Source: Ashinkailepas kermadecensis
Lineage: Eukaryota; Arthropoda; Thecostraca; Neolepadidae
Assembly: GCA_034440615.1 (NCBI GenBank)
Contig: JAOTOM010002660.1
Location: forward strand, 25,001 to 89,000
Direction: 5' to 3'
DNA length: 64,000 bases
The position numbers were made by a program, and so were the translations under genes. Below, piece after piece: positions 1-13,433 of this stretch. The first letter of the stretch is position 1. Every line of letters begins with the position of its first letter. The notes under the pieces are model-generated. The model was not told where the DNA came from and ran no database searches. It saw only the letters and a program-made list of their open reading frames with translations.

Positions 1-143
1 CCAAGAGTTTGCAGAATTTTGTCACGGCGTGACTCGCTGCGGAAGTTTTCCTATGACGCGGAGGTGTGGGTAATTCTTCAGACAGTAAATATTATATTTG
101 AAGGGCCTTTTTTATTCATAGTTGTTGAGGAACAGTGCTGGTG

Positions 144-402
144 ATGGAGAAGGGTGCGGGAAAAGTGAAAAGGGTAACACCATCAAGGCTGAAAAGACAG
201 TGCAAGTACTGGAAGTCTTGTCAGTACAGGGGACAGCAGCGATCATTTAAAGTTCACTTTAAAGCTGTGCACCCAGGCAAAGAAGTTGAGTTTGCGGATA
301 AAGACAAGGCATTTGGCCCTGAAGGGCGTTGGTCATGCTGGGTGAAGAGACCTGTGGAGGATGTGGAGAAGCCAAGGCAACAACAGCAGTGCATGGATAC
401 AA
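144..402 (+). CDS. Candidate first coding exon, finger-like protein, partial
   Basis: An open frame starts at ATG 144, downstream of an in-frame TGA at 126-128, and runs to a weak donor (CAA|GTAAGC, GT at 403-404). A good acceptor (TTTTTTATTCATAG, ending 121) lies just upstream, so the 5' part would be untranslated leader. The product is very basic. It contains two Cys spaced C-x5-C, followed about 13 residues later by H-x5-H (residues ~20-45), which resembles a degenerate C2H2 or BED-like finger. I do not recognise the protein. Finger-bearing fragments like this occur both in host genes and in DNA transposases. Without splicing the frame stops at 426-428. Composition and splice signals support coding only moderately. 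Confidence 0.35.
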
Positions 403-525
403 GTAAGCTTATTAATACATATTATTAACTATTAAGTGAGGGTAATCATGGGACAGTTGCCACATAACGATATGCCAAATGTCACCTTAGGATCTAGGAA
501 TTTAGTAGGGAAAGGTGGGTATTTT
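403..525. other. Short unannotated stretch
   Basis: If the donor at 403 is real, this is the start of an intron. No repeat or signal is visible before the inverted-terminus complex. Confidence 0.4.
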
Positions 526-2085
526 GGGTATTCATTTAGCAGGTGACACACATTGGGAAATGTCACATTTATTGATTTCCCAAGGTGGGGCTAAAACCTA
601 ACATAACCTGACCTAACCTAACCTAAACTGACCTAACCTAACCCCTAACCTAACCTAAAGCGTACCCTAAACCTCCTAATCTCGGTAAAATTTTCCCAAG
701 ATGTGAACATTTCCCAATGTGTGATGCCTGCTAAATGAATACCTTTGGGTATTCATTTAGCAGGCATCACACATTGGGAAATGTGCACATCTTGGGAAAT
801 TTTTACCAAAGATTAATGGGTTTAGGGTAGGCTCTAGGTTAGGTCAGTTGGTATCGTACGAGCAGGTGTCACACATTGGGAAATGTCACATTTCCAAATT
901 TCCCAAGGTGGGCCTGAAACCTAACATAACCTGACCTAACCTAACCTAACCTCATAGGCCTGGGAACAGGGGGGCAGGGGGTGGCTTGCCCCCCCCAACT
1001 TTGGGACGGGGGGCGTCACCCCCCAAATTTTAGAGAATTTTAAGGCACCAAGGGGGAGAGGGCTGCAGCCCTCTCCGACTGACCCTAGATAAATCCCGAC
1101 TCAGAGTCTCCAGCCTCCCGAACTTTAAAATCGTTCCCGGGCCTCTGCCTAACCTGACCTAACCTAACCTAACCTGACCTAACTAACCTAAACTGACCTA
1201 ACCTAAACCCTAACCTAACCTAAAGCCTACCCTAAACCCCCTAATCTTTGGACAAATTTCCCAAGATGTCAACATTTCCCAATGGTGTGACACCTGCTAA
1301 ATGAATACCCCCTAATCTTCGGTAAAATTTTCCCAAGATGTGAACATTTCCCAATGTGTGATGCCTGCTAAATGAATACCTTTGGATATTCATTTAGCAG
1401 GCATCACACATTGGGAAATGTGCACATCTTGGGAAATTTTTCCAAAGATTAATGGGTTTAGGGTAGGCTCTAGGTTAGGTCAGCTGGTATCATACGAGCA
1501 GGTGTCACACATTGGGAACTGTCACATTGATTGATTTCCCAAGGTGGGGCTAAAACCTAACATAACCTGACCTAACCTAACCTAAACTGACCTAACCTAA
1601 CCTAAACCCTAACCTAACCTAAAGCCTACCCTAAACCCCCTAATCTTCAGTAAAATTTTCCCAAGATGTGAACATTTCCCAATGTGTGATGCCCACTTGT
1701 ACGATACCAGTCAGTTTAGGTTCAGTCAGGTTAGGTTAGGTTAGGTCAGGCTGGGATAGGTAGGTATTAGCCCCACCTTGGGAAGTCAATAAATGTGACA
1801 TTTCCTAATGTGTGACGCCTGCTAAATGAATACTGTATTTTGTACCACTTAAGCATTAACATTGGTATTCATTTAGCAGGCATCACACATTGGGAAATGT
1901 CACATATCTTGATTTTCCAAGGTGGGGCTAAAACCTAACATAACATAACCTAACCTAACCTGACCTAAACTGACCTAACCTAAACTGTAACCTAATCTAA
2001 AGCCTACCCTAAACCCCCTAATCTTTGGACAAATTTCCCAAGATGTGAACATTTCCCAAAGGTGTGACGCCTGCTAAATGATTAC
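526..2085. repeat. Cluster of inverted-terminus elements with TTAGG-like cores
   Basis: The termini GGTATTCATTTAGCAGG and its complement recur at about 527, 743, 748, 1300, 1380, 1385, 1825, 1863 and 2062. They are always followed inward by CACACATTGGGAAATG and a TTCCCAAGRTG stretch. A second terminus type ends GGTATCGTACGAGCAGG (about 851, 1487, 1709). Between termini are runs of AACCT, GACCT and AAACTGACCT. One complete unit is 527-743 (217 bp). Units meet head to head around TTT at 744-746 and ~1382. This is a nested array of non-autonomous elements (MITE-like). It is not a telomere, because the AACCT runs are short, degenerate and internal to the elements. Confidence 0.75.
956..1144. mobile_element. 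189-bp element with 12-bp inverted ends
   Basis: The ends AGGCCTGGGAAC (956-967) and GTTCCCGGGCCT (1133-1144) are inverted repeats matching 11 of 12. The interior is G/C-skewed (GGGGGG and CCCCCC blocks) and unlike the surrounding AACCT-rich DNA, which continues on both sides. This suggests insertion of a small non-autonomous element into the older cluster. No clear target duplication is seen. Confidence 0.5.
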
Positions 2086-2160
2086 CTTAATATTACCTAG
2101 CTGGGAAATGTTCATGTGTATCTTGTAATACATTTATGAACATACAGTTCAACATACAGG

Positions 2161-2563
2161 CGCGGTGTGCGAGTGTTTCGTATGCCCACTATGGTGGTGT
2201 CGGATGAACATAAACATGTATTTTTTGTGTGGCTTGCTTGTGCGTTTCTCTATTGTTACAGTGTCTTGCTGATTGTGGAAGTGAGTTCCAGGTGCGGATG
2301 GCTCCGTGAGTAAACCGCTTATGCGTGGTGGCGAGGCGCGGTGTGCGAGTGTTTCGTGTGCCCACTATGGTGGTGTCGGATGAACATAAACATGTATTTT
2401 TTGTGTGGCTTGCTTGTGCGTTTCTCTATTGTTACAGTGTCTTGCTGATTGTGGAAGTGAGTTCCAGGTGCGGATGGCTCCGTGAGTAAACCGCTTATGC
2501 GTGGTGGCGAGGCGCGGTGTGCGAGTGTTTCGTGTGTCCACTATGGTGGTGTCGGATGAAGAC
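2161..2563. repeat. 176-bp tandem duplication, 2.3 copies
   Basis: Copies start at CGCGGTGTGCGAGTGTTTCG at 2161, 2337 and 2513. The first two are almost identical over 176 bp and the third breaks off near 2563. Very low divergence implies a recent duplication. No coding content is recognised. Confidence 0.9.
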
Positions 2564-3132
2564 GAAGTGCGTGTTTTCCAGGCGGAAACTTCATGTCTGC
2601 GTGATATAAGTTATTTGTTCAATTGTGGCCCGTCGTCGATGTGGATGAATTTGTGGATTGCGCTGCAGTCATGGATCGGAATGAGCTTGTCAAAGCGACC
2701 AACCCAAAGCCTGTCGAGCGGGAGTGGCATGTTCGTTCTTTTCAAGCCAGTGGCAATGCGCACTCGTATTTCGCACTGTTCATAGTATGATATCAGTTCA
2801 TCTATAATATGAATCCGTAAAGATGTCCGCATACCTGGTGATGGAAGAGAGGCCAATCAGAAGCTTGCCTGTCCACTGACTGCATGGAGTTATTGGTTGT
2901 CAAGTTTGAGCGCTATTTTTGCGACCTATATGGCACGATATCAATTTCGGGCAAATGGGTATACAATTGTGGAACTGGTGACATATCAAACATTATTGGA
3001 GGTGACCTCACTATACCTGCAATACCTCGGTGAGATGAAATGACCTGACCTTTAAATGTTCACATATCATTTCAAATTTATTCCCGGAAAGGTGTACCAA
3101 TGTCGCGGTGCTGCGCGCCACCGTTTTTTTCG
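2564..3132. other. Unannotated; GGTCA/TGACC-rich patch
   Basis: A minus-strand open frame at 2611-2856 ends abruptly in the duplicated DNA and has no splice support I trust. The rest contains scattered TGACCT motifs, which are common to the repeats of this region. A small TTAACCCC...GCGGGTTAA pair at 3133-3193 could be a relic of the TTAA-type elements. Confidence 0.4.
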
Positions 3133-3215
3133 TTAACCCCGAAAAACCTTAGGGGGGGGGTCAAACATCCCGCCCCAGCAGGGCGCGGGTTAAATACACA
3201 ATTTCAATTTCCTGT

Positions 3216-3801
3216 TTAACCCGGCAGGCGGTGGGCCTCTCAGCCACCTTCCAGGCGGTTGGGGGGCATTTTTTTGCCCCCCTTTACCTTTTTCACGATA
3301 TCTCCTAAACGCTTGGCAATAGCGACACGAAATTTTGCACACGGTAAGATGAATATCTAGGGCATGCATGTGTCAAATTTTGAGTGTGTACTAGGTCAGG
3401 TCAGGTCACAGTAAGGTCAAAGGTCAAATTATAGGATGATTATTTTATCCAAGTGCAACCGATGCTTATAAATCAGGCAAACCTTTAAAATGTCTAAGAC
3501 ATACCTTTACAGTGTTACCCAGAGGTCTTAGTTTAAATTTTGCTTGACCCAACCTGACCTGACCTGGCCTAACTTACCTGACTGAATCAGTTTCGGCGAA
3601 GAAAGTTGTTATGGATATCGTTAGAACATCACTGTGACCTGACCTGACCTCAGATGTGCCTGAAATTTTGTACACGTATGCGCTAGGTATTCATTTGAAG
3701 CTATACCAAGTTTCGCGTTGCTATCTCAAAGCATTTCGGAGTTGTCGTGAAAAAAGTAAAGGGGGGCAAAAAAATGCCCCCCCCACCGCCTGAAGGGTTA
3801 A
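3216..3801. mobile_element. piggyBac-like MITE (TTAA target, CCC termini)
   Basis: The element starts TTAACCCGGCAGGCGGTGGG at 3216 and ends CCCACCGCCTGAAGGGTTAA at 3801. That gives TTAA on each side and near-perfect inverted termini beginning CCC, the arrangement typical of piggyBac elements. An inner inverted pair, GGGGGGCATTTTTTTGCCCC and its mirror, lies at both ends. The 586-bp body holds no transposase frame, so it would need a helper. TGACCT/AGGTCA motifs fill the centre. Confidence 0.75.
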
Positions 3802-3869
3802 GATTCCGCGTGACAGATTTTGGGGTGATGACAAAAGTTTGTGACAGTCTGATCACTTTTTGCAGCCCT

Positions 3870-4085
3870 GGGCGGCGGCGCCATATACGACCGCCCCGCT
3901 GACAGCCCTCCCCTGCCCGCCGGGTCATCACCAGCGATACCAGCACGCGCTGGACGCCGGGCGGTGGAACCATATACGGCCGCCCCGCTGACAACCCTCT
4001 GCCCGCCGGGTCATCACCAGCGATACCAGCACGCGCTGGACGCCGGGCGGTGGAACCATATACGGCCGCCCCGGCTGGCGCCCCT
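3870..4085. repeat. ~87-bp GC-rich tandem repeat, 2.5 copies
   Basis: Units begin GGGCGG at 3870, 3959 and 4045 and share CCATATACGRCCGCCCC and CAGCGATACCAGCACGCGCT. Apparent frames across it are by-products of the repeat. The remaining sequence to 4284 shows nothing else I can support. Confidence 0.8.
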
Positions 4086-4284
4086 CCTCCAAGCTATACT
4101 CTCCCCCACGATAATCGGCTACGTGTTACTTGGGCAGCCGCAGGCACCTGATACCAACTTAAATACCTGTCACGCCGCCACGTGACACGCCATGACAGCC
4201 ACAGCCCGTCACGCCACACGTGACGCCCGCTTGTGTGACCTCTCAGTGTGCACCGCATCCTGCCGCCGTCCCTGCAGTGTATGG

Positions 4285-4540
4285 CAAGGGCGGATACAGG
4301 GGGTACTGCGGGCATGATAGTTCCCCATGGAAATTGGCGCCCCTTCGGCCGGGAAAGATGCCCCTCTGGGATAGCTGCACCCCCTCCCCGATTTCGCCAG
4401 AGGCGCCCCTTGGGGGAAAAGGCGTCCCTTCATTGTCTTCGAGTACACCCCTTCGATTTTTAGGAAGAGGTGTTCCTCTGAAGAAATGGCAGTCCTACAG
4501 AGGAAAAGTGTCGCCCATAGCAATTCCTGGATCCTCCCTG
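4285..4540. mobile_element. hAT-like non-autonomous element
   Basis: The left end CAAGGGCGGATACAGG and right end CCTGGATCCTCCCTG are inverted and match the CAGGGGCGGATCCAG style of hAT termini. The 8-mers outside are GTGTATGG and GTATAGGG, matching at 6 of 8, which is compatible with an old 8-bp target duplication. A relative lies at 47648-47879. No transposase is encoded. Confidence 0.55.
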
Positions 4541-5090
4541 GTATAGGGTGGGTGGGAGAGCGGAGTAGTAATCCAGCTATTACAAACAGGAAGTTCAGTG
4601 AAACTAAAAAGCTGTCTCTTTAACTAGTTTTTGCGATTGGCACCTGATTTGTCTTCTTTCGGTCATTCATTAGCTATCTAAATTGGAAGGAAGCGGCTAG
4701 AGTGTGGCACTATGTGGCCGGGTGGTACTATGATGTCGGAGTGCGGCAGCAGCAACGAATTTTGGCTCCGTTGCCTGTTTGTCTGCACATGGAAAATACA
4801 ACGAGACATCTATGGGTGACATCCTGCGTTTGAGTAACCACATCTGAGTTGGATGAAGTATCGAACAAATAGGAACATTCCTACCAAGGAAAATACCACC
4901 GAGAAGTAAATCCAGGTGAGCTCGGATCTATTTTTGGGCTTCGTAGTTAATTATATATTCGCTACACCTCGACCCCAAGGTATGTTCTTCATGTCTTCGC
5001 ACATTTGAGCTTAACATTGCGTTTCTTAGTGTTCCAAACCGTGCAGAAAGATGAGTGATACCAATCGGAACCTTTATAGGTGGTGGGCGC
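4541..5090. other. No recognisable feature
   Basis: AT/GC-mixed unique-looking sequence without a convincing frame, RNA gene or repeat. Confidence 0.4.
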
Positions 5091-5974
5091 TTAACACGCG
5101 CCCTGGAGGGCCTCTGAAAATTACGCGCACTGGAGGGGGGGCGGATTCCGCCCCCCCATAAGATCTCGGCTCCTATTGAAGCTGGAGGAACGAAATTTGC
5201 AGGGTGGATGGGTACGGTAGTGACCTCTATTGTGTGCACATTTCATGACCTTAGGTCAATATCTTCAAGGTCAAATGAGGTCACATTTGTCAAAGTTTGC
5301 TTGTTTTGCGTGGCTTGGCTTGTCATTGTTATGGATCGCTGTGATTGTGTTTAAATGCTCCAAAATTGGCATCAATGATGTTTTGGACATTACGAATGAT
5401 GCAATACAGATGCTAGACCCGACATTTGACCTCAGGTCACCTATATAGCAGCACTTTATCAGGTCAGTTACCTGTCCAGATACTGGAATCGGGCCGCCCG
5501 CCCGACTGCTCCGTCGGGCAGCTCGGCGAAATCGGCTTCGCGAAGAAAGGAGTGAAGTACATGAATAAAGTATGGAAACGCAATGACAAACAGTACAAAT
5601 TACAAACAGTAGGAATTTATGACAACATTCCAGTTGATCAAGTTTGGTTCCATTAACCTGTCATGGACTTGACCTGACTTGACCTCGGTGACCTAACATG
5701 ACCTTGAAACTATATAGCATATCAATATACATCAAACGAGTCGCTAATGTTGCCAAAAACATTTCCCTTTTGCGAATATACGGGAACCGTATCAGCGCCG
5801 ATTTTTGTGGTCTGGCGCTGGGAAATTTTTTGACTTTAGCGGCCCCTAACTTGAAAAATTTTGGGCAGATTTCAATTTTTGTTGTATTCCATTCCATTGT
5901 TGTAAAATCTGCAGTTATTTACGAAAAACAGGAGGGGTGGGCGGATTTCGCCCCCCCTCCAGTGCGCGTGTTAA
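5091..5974. mobile_element. TTAA-bounded MITE, copy 1 (884 bp)
   Basis: The element begins TTAACACGCGCCCTGGAGG and ends CCTCCAGTGCGCGTGTTAA, so TTAA borders a complementary CACGCGC terminus. Just inside each end is a hairpin-like block of the form GGGGGGGCGGATTCCGCCCC. The interior aligns over most of its length with 46560-47566, including a short frame of about 70 codons at 5230-5448 that is nearly unchanged in the other copy (two Ile/Met swaps among the last 50 residues). No transposase motif is visible. TTAA targeting suggests piggyBac-type mobilisation (inference). Confidence 0.75.
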
Positions 5975-6855
5975 TGCGTCTATCAGAGTGCTTTTTAGCT
6001 TTTTTGTGCCTAAAATGTTACTTCGCAAAAGCATAAGCCATATTATAATTTCATATTATTATGTTATGCTTTTCCTCGGCCGACATTTTCATTCGAACCC
6101 TGGGTCTTTATAAGCCATTCCCGCCCCGACCATTCTCGAGGGACATTTTCAAGAAGACCTCGGCCCCCACCACCAAAACTACCAGCATTATGTAGCGGCA
6201 TATGCTTACCATAATTACATACTATGCATTACATCCTAATGAATGGGCCATGTCTGCGGCAGTGGCGGAGCCAACATTTTCTTAAGCGACCGACAAAAAT
6301 GTCATGAAACAAGGAAAGCTTTCGCCGAAAATTTTTGGTTTCCCGTGGTGACAGTCTCAAGATTTCTTGTTTCGTCTAGTGCATCTTTGGTTGCTAAGGG
6401 GGCGGGCGGCCCTCCCTCTTGGCTGCGCCTTTGATCTGAGGTTATGCTGGTTTGCTTACCTTCCTATTGAAGCATATAAACCAGAGCCGAATACTGCTAC
6501 TCTCAGATTTCGCAGAGCACGCTCGGGACGTCAAGTTATTATTCAGCGCCTGTAATAACTTATAATATTAGTGAACATAGAAAATATTATCTGAAGTCAA
6601 CCTAAGTCGACGCTCCCAAATTATATTGGAAGACGGTTAATGCTATCAAACCTCGCCCGCGCAGGAGAAGGTTCATGCAGCCCCCACCCCTAATCTTTGT
6701 TCGCAACCACGGAAACACAGCACTGTCAGCATGCCGCCGTTTGTCATGACTGATTGGGAATATTTTGCCAAAATCATGATATACAATATATGAAGATGTC
6801 ACGTCAGGTCAATTTTCTATGACGCCATGATATGATACATGTCATGTCAGGTCAT
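5975..6855. other. No recognisable gene
   Basis: AT-rich at 6000-6080 and mixed elsewhere. An AGTGGCGGAGCCAAC motif near 6255 resembles one hAT-type end without a partner. Short frames lack support. Confidence 0.35.
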
Positions 6856-7297
6856 TTAACAAGCGCATCAAAGAGGAGGGGGGGGGGGTGGAATCCGCCC
6901 ACCCATTCTGGTTGGAATAGTGTGACTTTCGTTAAAATGGGTAAGTGCATCACATGCAACAAAACATTTCGAAATCCGTTGGTAAGTATAGCAACTGCGC
7001 AGGGGGGGGGGGGGGAAATTCGATCGACCGGTCGGCCAGCAAGCTGGCAAGCGTTCAAGGTGATGAAGGTTTAGTCGATGCAGTGAAGCGGCGACGTGGT
7101 GCGGCGGCCGATTTCGACCTCATTTGACCCTGCAGGAATTGACCTAGAGTCATGAAATGTATGCTGAAGAGAGTTCACCAAAGCCGTAACTACACTCCAA
7201 TTTTGTGCTTCAAGCTTCAGTAGTTTCCGATATCTTGGGGGATCCGTCCCTTTCTCCGGTGCGAGTTATGTGAGAGGCCTTGCGGCGTGCGTGTTAA
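6856..7297. mobile_element. TTAA-bounded MITE, diverged copy (442 bp)
   Basis: The ends are TTAACAAGCGC (6856) and GCGTGCGTGTTAA (7297). The interior resembles 57861-58325: a CGACCGGTCGGCCAGC segment, a GTTCAAGGTG segment, then TAGTTTCCGATATC and CTCCGGTGCGAGTTATGTGAG near the right end. Subterminal G-runs (GGGGGGGGTGGAATCCGCCC) match the family's hairpin block. Confidence 0.65.
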
Positions 7298-8071
7298 TCT
7301 GACGTGTTGTCCCTAAATGACCAATGTTGCATGTAGTAGGTTGATACACAATGCAGGTAGTATTCTTGCACAGGCTAATAGGCTTTCCAAGACTGTTCGA
7401 ACGCCGGCGTTTTTCGGTTTTTCGGTTTGTGTCACTCTGGATATGGGTGGAGTTTTAGTGTCAACAGGTTGTGTTTGAGCACCACATGACTTTTATAAAT
7501 TCAACATTAGTGCCCATGGGGATATGTGGAAAAGAGCTACCTATAAATCACAAGTCCATGCGAAACTACGGCTTGAAATTATCCGCAGACTTTGGAAAAC
7601 CCCACTAGTAACTTGCGTTACATTGGACGTCGAACTCAACGTGGCACTAACTAATTTGTATCTCTGAGTACAAGAAAAGAGCGTGCTTGGCATAATTTCA
7701 GAAGTTTCAAAAGCGAGGCGAACACATGGACGTCCTCTGACTCTTGAAACATCACATCGCACATCGATGGCATCCTGAGATACTGAAGGATAAATGTTTA
7801 CCATTTGAAGAGCATATCGGCTGTTGTTTAATCACCGAAGGACTGACTAAATGCGACAATTCTCAATCCTTGCAAAAAATTGATTTGAAAGCTAATCTGG
7901 TGTCAACCAATAGCCAAAGTATGAATGTAGTATCAATAACAAAATTGTTGGATATTACTGCTAGCGTCTCGGGCGTGTGGCCGTCGCCTCCGTTCACTCG
8001 GACAGCTCGAATTGGTATGTAGTACCACACGGACACCACGTGCAATGCGACAGTCGGTGGTCGGTGCCACG
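7298..8071. other. No recognisable feature
   Basis: Unique-looking sequence with no convincing exon, RNA gene or repeat. Open frames are short and unsupported. Confidence 0.35.
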
Positions 8072-9040
8072 CCGTGTCACGTGGTATGTGGGTGTCAGTG
8101 GCCGTGTCATGTGGTATGTGGGTGTCAGTGGCCGTGTCATGTGGTATGTGGGTGTCAGTGGCCGTGTCACGTGGTATGTGGGTGTCAGTGGCCGTGTCAT
8201 GTGGTTTGTGGGTGTCAGTGGCCGTGTCATGTGGTATGTGGGTGTCAGTGGCCGTGTCATGTGGTTTGTGGGTGTCAGTGGCCGTGTCACGTGGTATGTG
8301 GGTGTCAGTGGCCGTGTCATGTGGTATGTGGGTGTCAGTGGCCGTGTCACGTGGTATGTGGGTGTCAGTGGCCGTGTCACGTGGTATGTGGGTGTCAGTG
8401 GCCGTGTCACGTGGTATGTGGGTGTCAGTGGCCGTGTCACGTGGTATGTGGGTGTCAGTGGCCGTGTCACGTGGTATGTGGGTGTTAGTGGCCGTGTCAC
8501 GTGGTATGTGGGTGTCAGTGGCCGTGTCACGTGGTATGTGGGTGTCAGTGGCCGTGTCATGTGGTTTGTGGGTGTCAGTGGCCGTGTCATGTGGTATGTG
8601 GGTGTCAGTGGCCGTGTCATGTGGTATGTGGGTGTCAGTGGCCGTTCTGTGTCACGTGGTATGTGGGTGTCAGTGGCCGTGTCACGTGGTATGTGGGTGT
8701 CAGTGGCCGTGTCATGTGGTATGTGGGTGTCAGTGGCCGTGTCATGTGGTTTGTGGGTGTCAGTGGCCGTGTCACGTGGTATGTGGGTGTCAGTGGCCGT
8801 GTCATGTAGTTTGTGGGTGCCAGTGTCCGTGTCACGTGGTATGTGGGTGTCAGTGGCCGTGTCATGTGGTTTGTGGGTGTCAGTGGCCGTGGCATGCGGT
8901 ATGTGGGTGTCAGGGGCCGTGTCACGTGGTATGTGGGTGTCAGTGGTCGTGTCACGTGGTATGTGGGTGTCAGTGGCCGTGGCATGCGGTATGTGGGTGT
9001 CAGTGGCCGTGTCACGTGGTATGTGGGTGTCGGTGGTCGA
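8072..9040. repeat. 30-bp minisatellite, about 32 copies
   Basis: The unit contains GTCACGTGGTATGTGGGTGT followed by CAGTGGCC. The period is exactly 30, so several frames on both strands stay open for hundreds of codons, an artefact of 10-codon periodicity. Units differ mainly at GTCACGTGG versus GTCATGTGG and at GTATG versus TTTGT, in an irregular order. Copies become more divergent after 8810. Confidence 0.97.
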
Positions 9041-10020
9041 TTGTCCGCGCCCTGGTGTGCACTCACAAGACCAATAGACGTGGTCCACACCCGGAACATA
9101 TCTCAGCCAAGGATATAACAGATCTAGTCGCGTGCTGCACGCTGGCTTTGTTCTATATCGCTACCACTATCGGCTTGGAAGTGCCATGGTGGGTCGTATC
9201 AACTCCCCCCTCCCCTGCACTGGGGAAGGTGACAATTTCCGATGATCCGAAGATGGTTCATACGAACAACGAGCATAGTAACATGACATGTTAGTTGTTG
9301 ATATTAATATAATATATATAGCATAAGCATAACATAGTCAATGACCAATGACTATATACGACTAACTGGCATGCACACAGTTCCATGTCAGGCCGTTCGC
9401 ACACGCCTGGATGAAATACTACCGAGCACGCGAGCTTCTAAGCACACATCCATGTTTATATCTAGCTTGGCGCCGGTTCAGAATGACTTAATATTGTATA
9501 AGTTTACCAAGTTTGGGTAGCTTTACATTAGGCCGCGAACATCCGGAATGCCTTTGAAAATGAGTGGATGTGTTTTTCCCACGAGCCGTACCTTCCGACG
9601 CCTTTCATCTCCGTGTTGGCATATATTCGAAGCGTGCAGATGGGTGCAGAAGACACCCGAGCCGCTTAAAGGTCGCGCGTGGGAGGTAGCGCCGTGTAAG
9701 CTGCGCCTTGTGTTGTCGGTGACGGGTGTGCGCCGAGGTGTCACAGGTGGCCGCCCACCACCCGGCGACTGACAAACATCGCCGGTCTCACTCGGACCGC
9801 CGCCGCGCCGTACACCAGCGCCACCGCCGGCAAAACTCCGAACTAAGCATGTGCGCGGGGCTCAGAGTGAGGACGCCAAACCTGCCGGCTCCACGAGCTT
9901 TCGCGGAAATAATGCATCCGCATGCCACTGATTCTGGAACAAGCCATTCTTGCCCTGCCCAACATGCACACAGTTCCATACTGTTCCAGTTCCACAAACA
10001 TGCTAAGTGACGACAAGACG
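9041..10020. other. No recognisable gene
   Basis: A GC-rich patch lies at 9580-9900, with AT-rich DNA at 9290-9360. No splice-supported exon or RNA gene is seen. Confidence 0.35.
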
Positions 10021-10021
10021 A

Positions 10022-11545
<1,524 letters not shown>

Positions 11546-11561
11546 CACACACACACACACG

Positions 11562-11600
<39 letters not shown>
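11546..11600. repeat. (AC)n(AT)n compound microsatellite
   Basis: ACACAC with one G interruption, passing directly into ATATAT. Confidence 0.95.
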
Positions 11601-12931
11601 TACAGGTCATTCCCCAAGAAAAAGTCATGCTACTGGACTGACCTATTATGCTCTCTAACGACCTCAGCATGTACGAAGATGAAGAAATATGATGCGATAT
11701 GAGTTCTAGGCTATATTGCCGCGCCAATGACAATTCCCTGGGTCTCTAACATACATAGTTCGGAAACTGGTTTTCAAAGCTTACTCTGACCTACCCTGAC
11801 GTTTGCCGTCTTAATTTTCCTTACTATGCTCAACATAAATACCATTCATCTATGTTAGAAAAACAATGCGGAGTAAATATAAACTCTGCCGTTTTCATAA
11901 AACTATTCCCAGATATTTTAATCCAGGTGCGTATATGGACAAAATATGGCCCCCGGTAATTTCATTTTCGCTTAGATTGTAAATGTATGGTATGCTTCAG
12001 GTTTTCCATGACAAAATCTTTCTAACGGTTCCATGCATTTTATCGTAGCTTACGCAGATAGAAAGTTAAATGGGGCTTTCAAGATCCCGCCCCCTGCCTA
12101 GAGGAGCTGGATTTCCGGTCGGCCCGACGGGGATTAATTGAATGCATAGTTTTGGTTTGTTCCGGTTAAATCAAGCTGCAAGCCATTGTCAGATGTCGCA
12201 TCAATCTACCAGCAACGTAAATGTCGACCTTATGGCCACCGGAAGCACCAGAGGTGAAGCCAAGCCTTCAGCATGAATCATTCGCAATTTAATCAGTTTA
12301 AATGCCAAGCCAGTCCTAAGGCGTTTGGCAGCACACGTAGAGTGTGAAGGAAGTTTGGATCACCAGTGCTATATGTATGCCATTCACACAATGGACAAGC
12401 AAGATCAAAATGACTGCTGATCAAGGCGCTTCTCTGGCAACTTGATTGCTTGATCTGCCACCAACATGCAAATAATGAAGATGTGCTTACTACAGATAAC
12501 TCAAAGATCCACACACGCATGAAACAGCTTTTCGTATAGTTGATAGGACATGTTAATTTGTCCGAAGGATCACATGAATAGTAGGGACTATTCAACGCCA
12601 ATTTGACGTAAATCTTCCGAATGTTTCTCACTTCGGATGCGATATCAAACTCGTTGTACTCAACTAGCATTTCATCACGACGATCTGCTTATCATAACGT
12701 GACGTTCCACCACTTCTTCATCCGAGTGATTTTCGCCTTCGTTGCGCAAATACTCTGCATCGCCTTCCCTGCCTACACTCGTTGGACTGACACGAGAAGA
12801 TGATTGACAGTGTCAGCCATCTGTTAGTCTGACATCAGCTAAACGGATGCCCGACCACATTCAAATATCGTGTTGGATCCGAACTAGTTGCACCACTGAA
12901 CAGGTCTACCGGCTTCCCTTCACCCGCCCCC
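11601..12931. other. No recognisable feature
   Basis: Mostly AT-rich unique-looking DNA. Minus-strand frame 12293-12670 is open for 125 codons, but has no splice signals or motifs I trust. Confidence 0.35.
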
Positions 12932-13130
<199 letters not shown>

Positions 13131-13132
13131 CC

Positions 13133-13433
13133 GACGCGCTCTACCGGCTTCCCTCGGCCGACCCGCGCCTCCACATCAACACACGCAATATTAACGCACG
13201 TCTGATAGGCACTTGGCGTGAGAAGATCGCGGTGAAACAATACAGTTAGCCGGTCGTTTACAGCAATCCGGGGGGGAGTTGACCACACGACTATGTAGTG
13301 TTGGGTGGACGAGGGGCCGCTGGCGGACAGCAGCTGCGTGACCACCGAGAGTGTCTGTAGTACTGCGCGAGCGTGCGTCAGGGTGCACCAATTGTCCACC
13401 GAGTGTGCGTGCTGACGGAGCGGAAATGGTGAT
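13133..13433 (-). CDS. Candidate exon beside the poly-C tract
   Basis: On the minus strand a strong acceptor (CCCCTCTGCCACCTCCGCAG, ending at 13434) opens a frame that stays free of stops down into the poly-G tract. The frame prefers C or G at third positions, like the better-supported exons at 56-63 kb. A GCGC/GGCG-rich stretch precedes the tract and no clear donor is visible. The product, a mixed hydrophobic and polar segment, is not recognised. Opposite-frame alternatives also stay open for part of the way, so this is tentative. Confidence 0.22.

Noticed and set aside
590..2000. True telomere or subtelomere
   Set aside because: The AACCT runs are short, mixed with GACCT and AAACTG, and always lie inside elements with defined ends.
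5230..5448. Conserved small gene shared with 46774-46989
   Set aside because: Both copies lie inside the same MITE, so similarity follows from transposition. The product shows no domain.
7977..9294. Open frames of 360-406 codons on both strands
   Set aside because: Products of the stop-free 30-bp repeat, with no independent coding sequence or splice signals.
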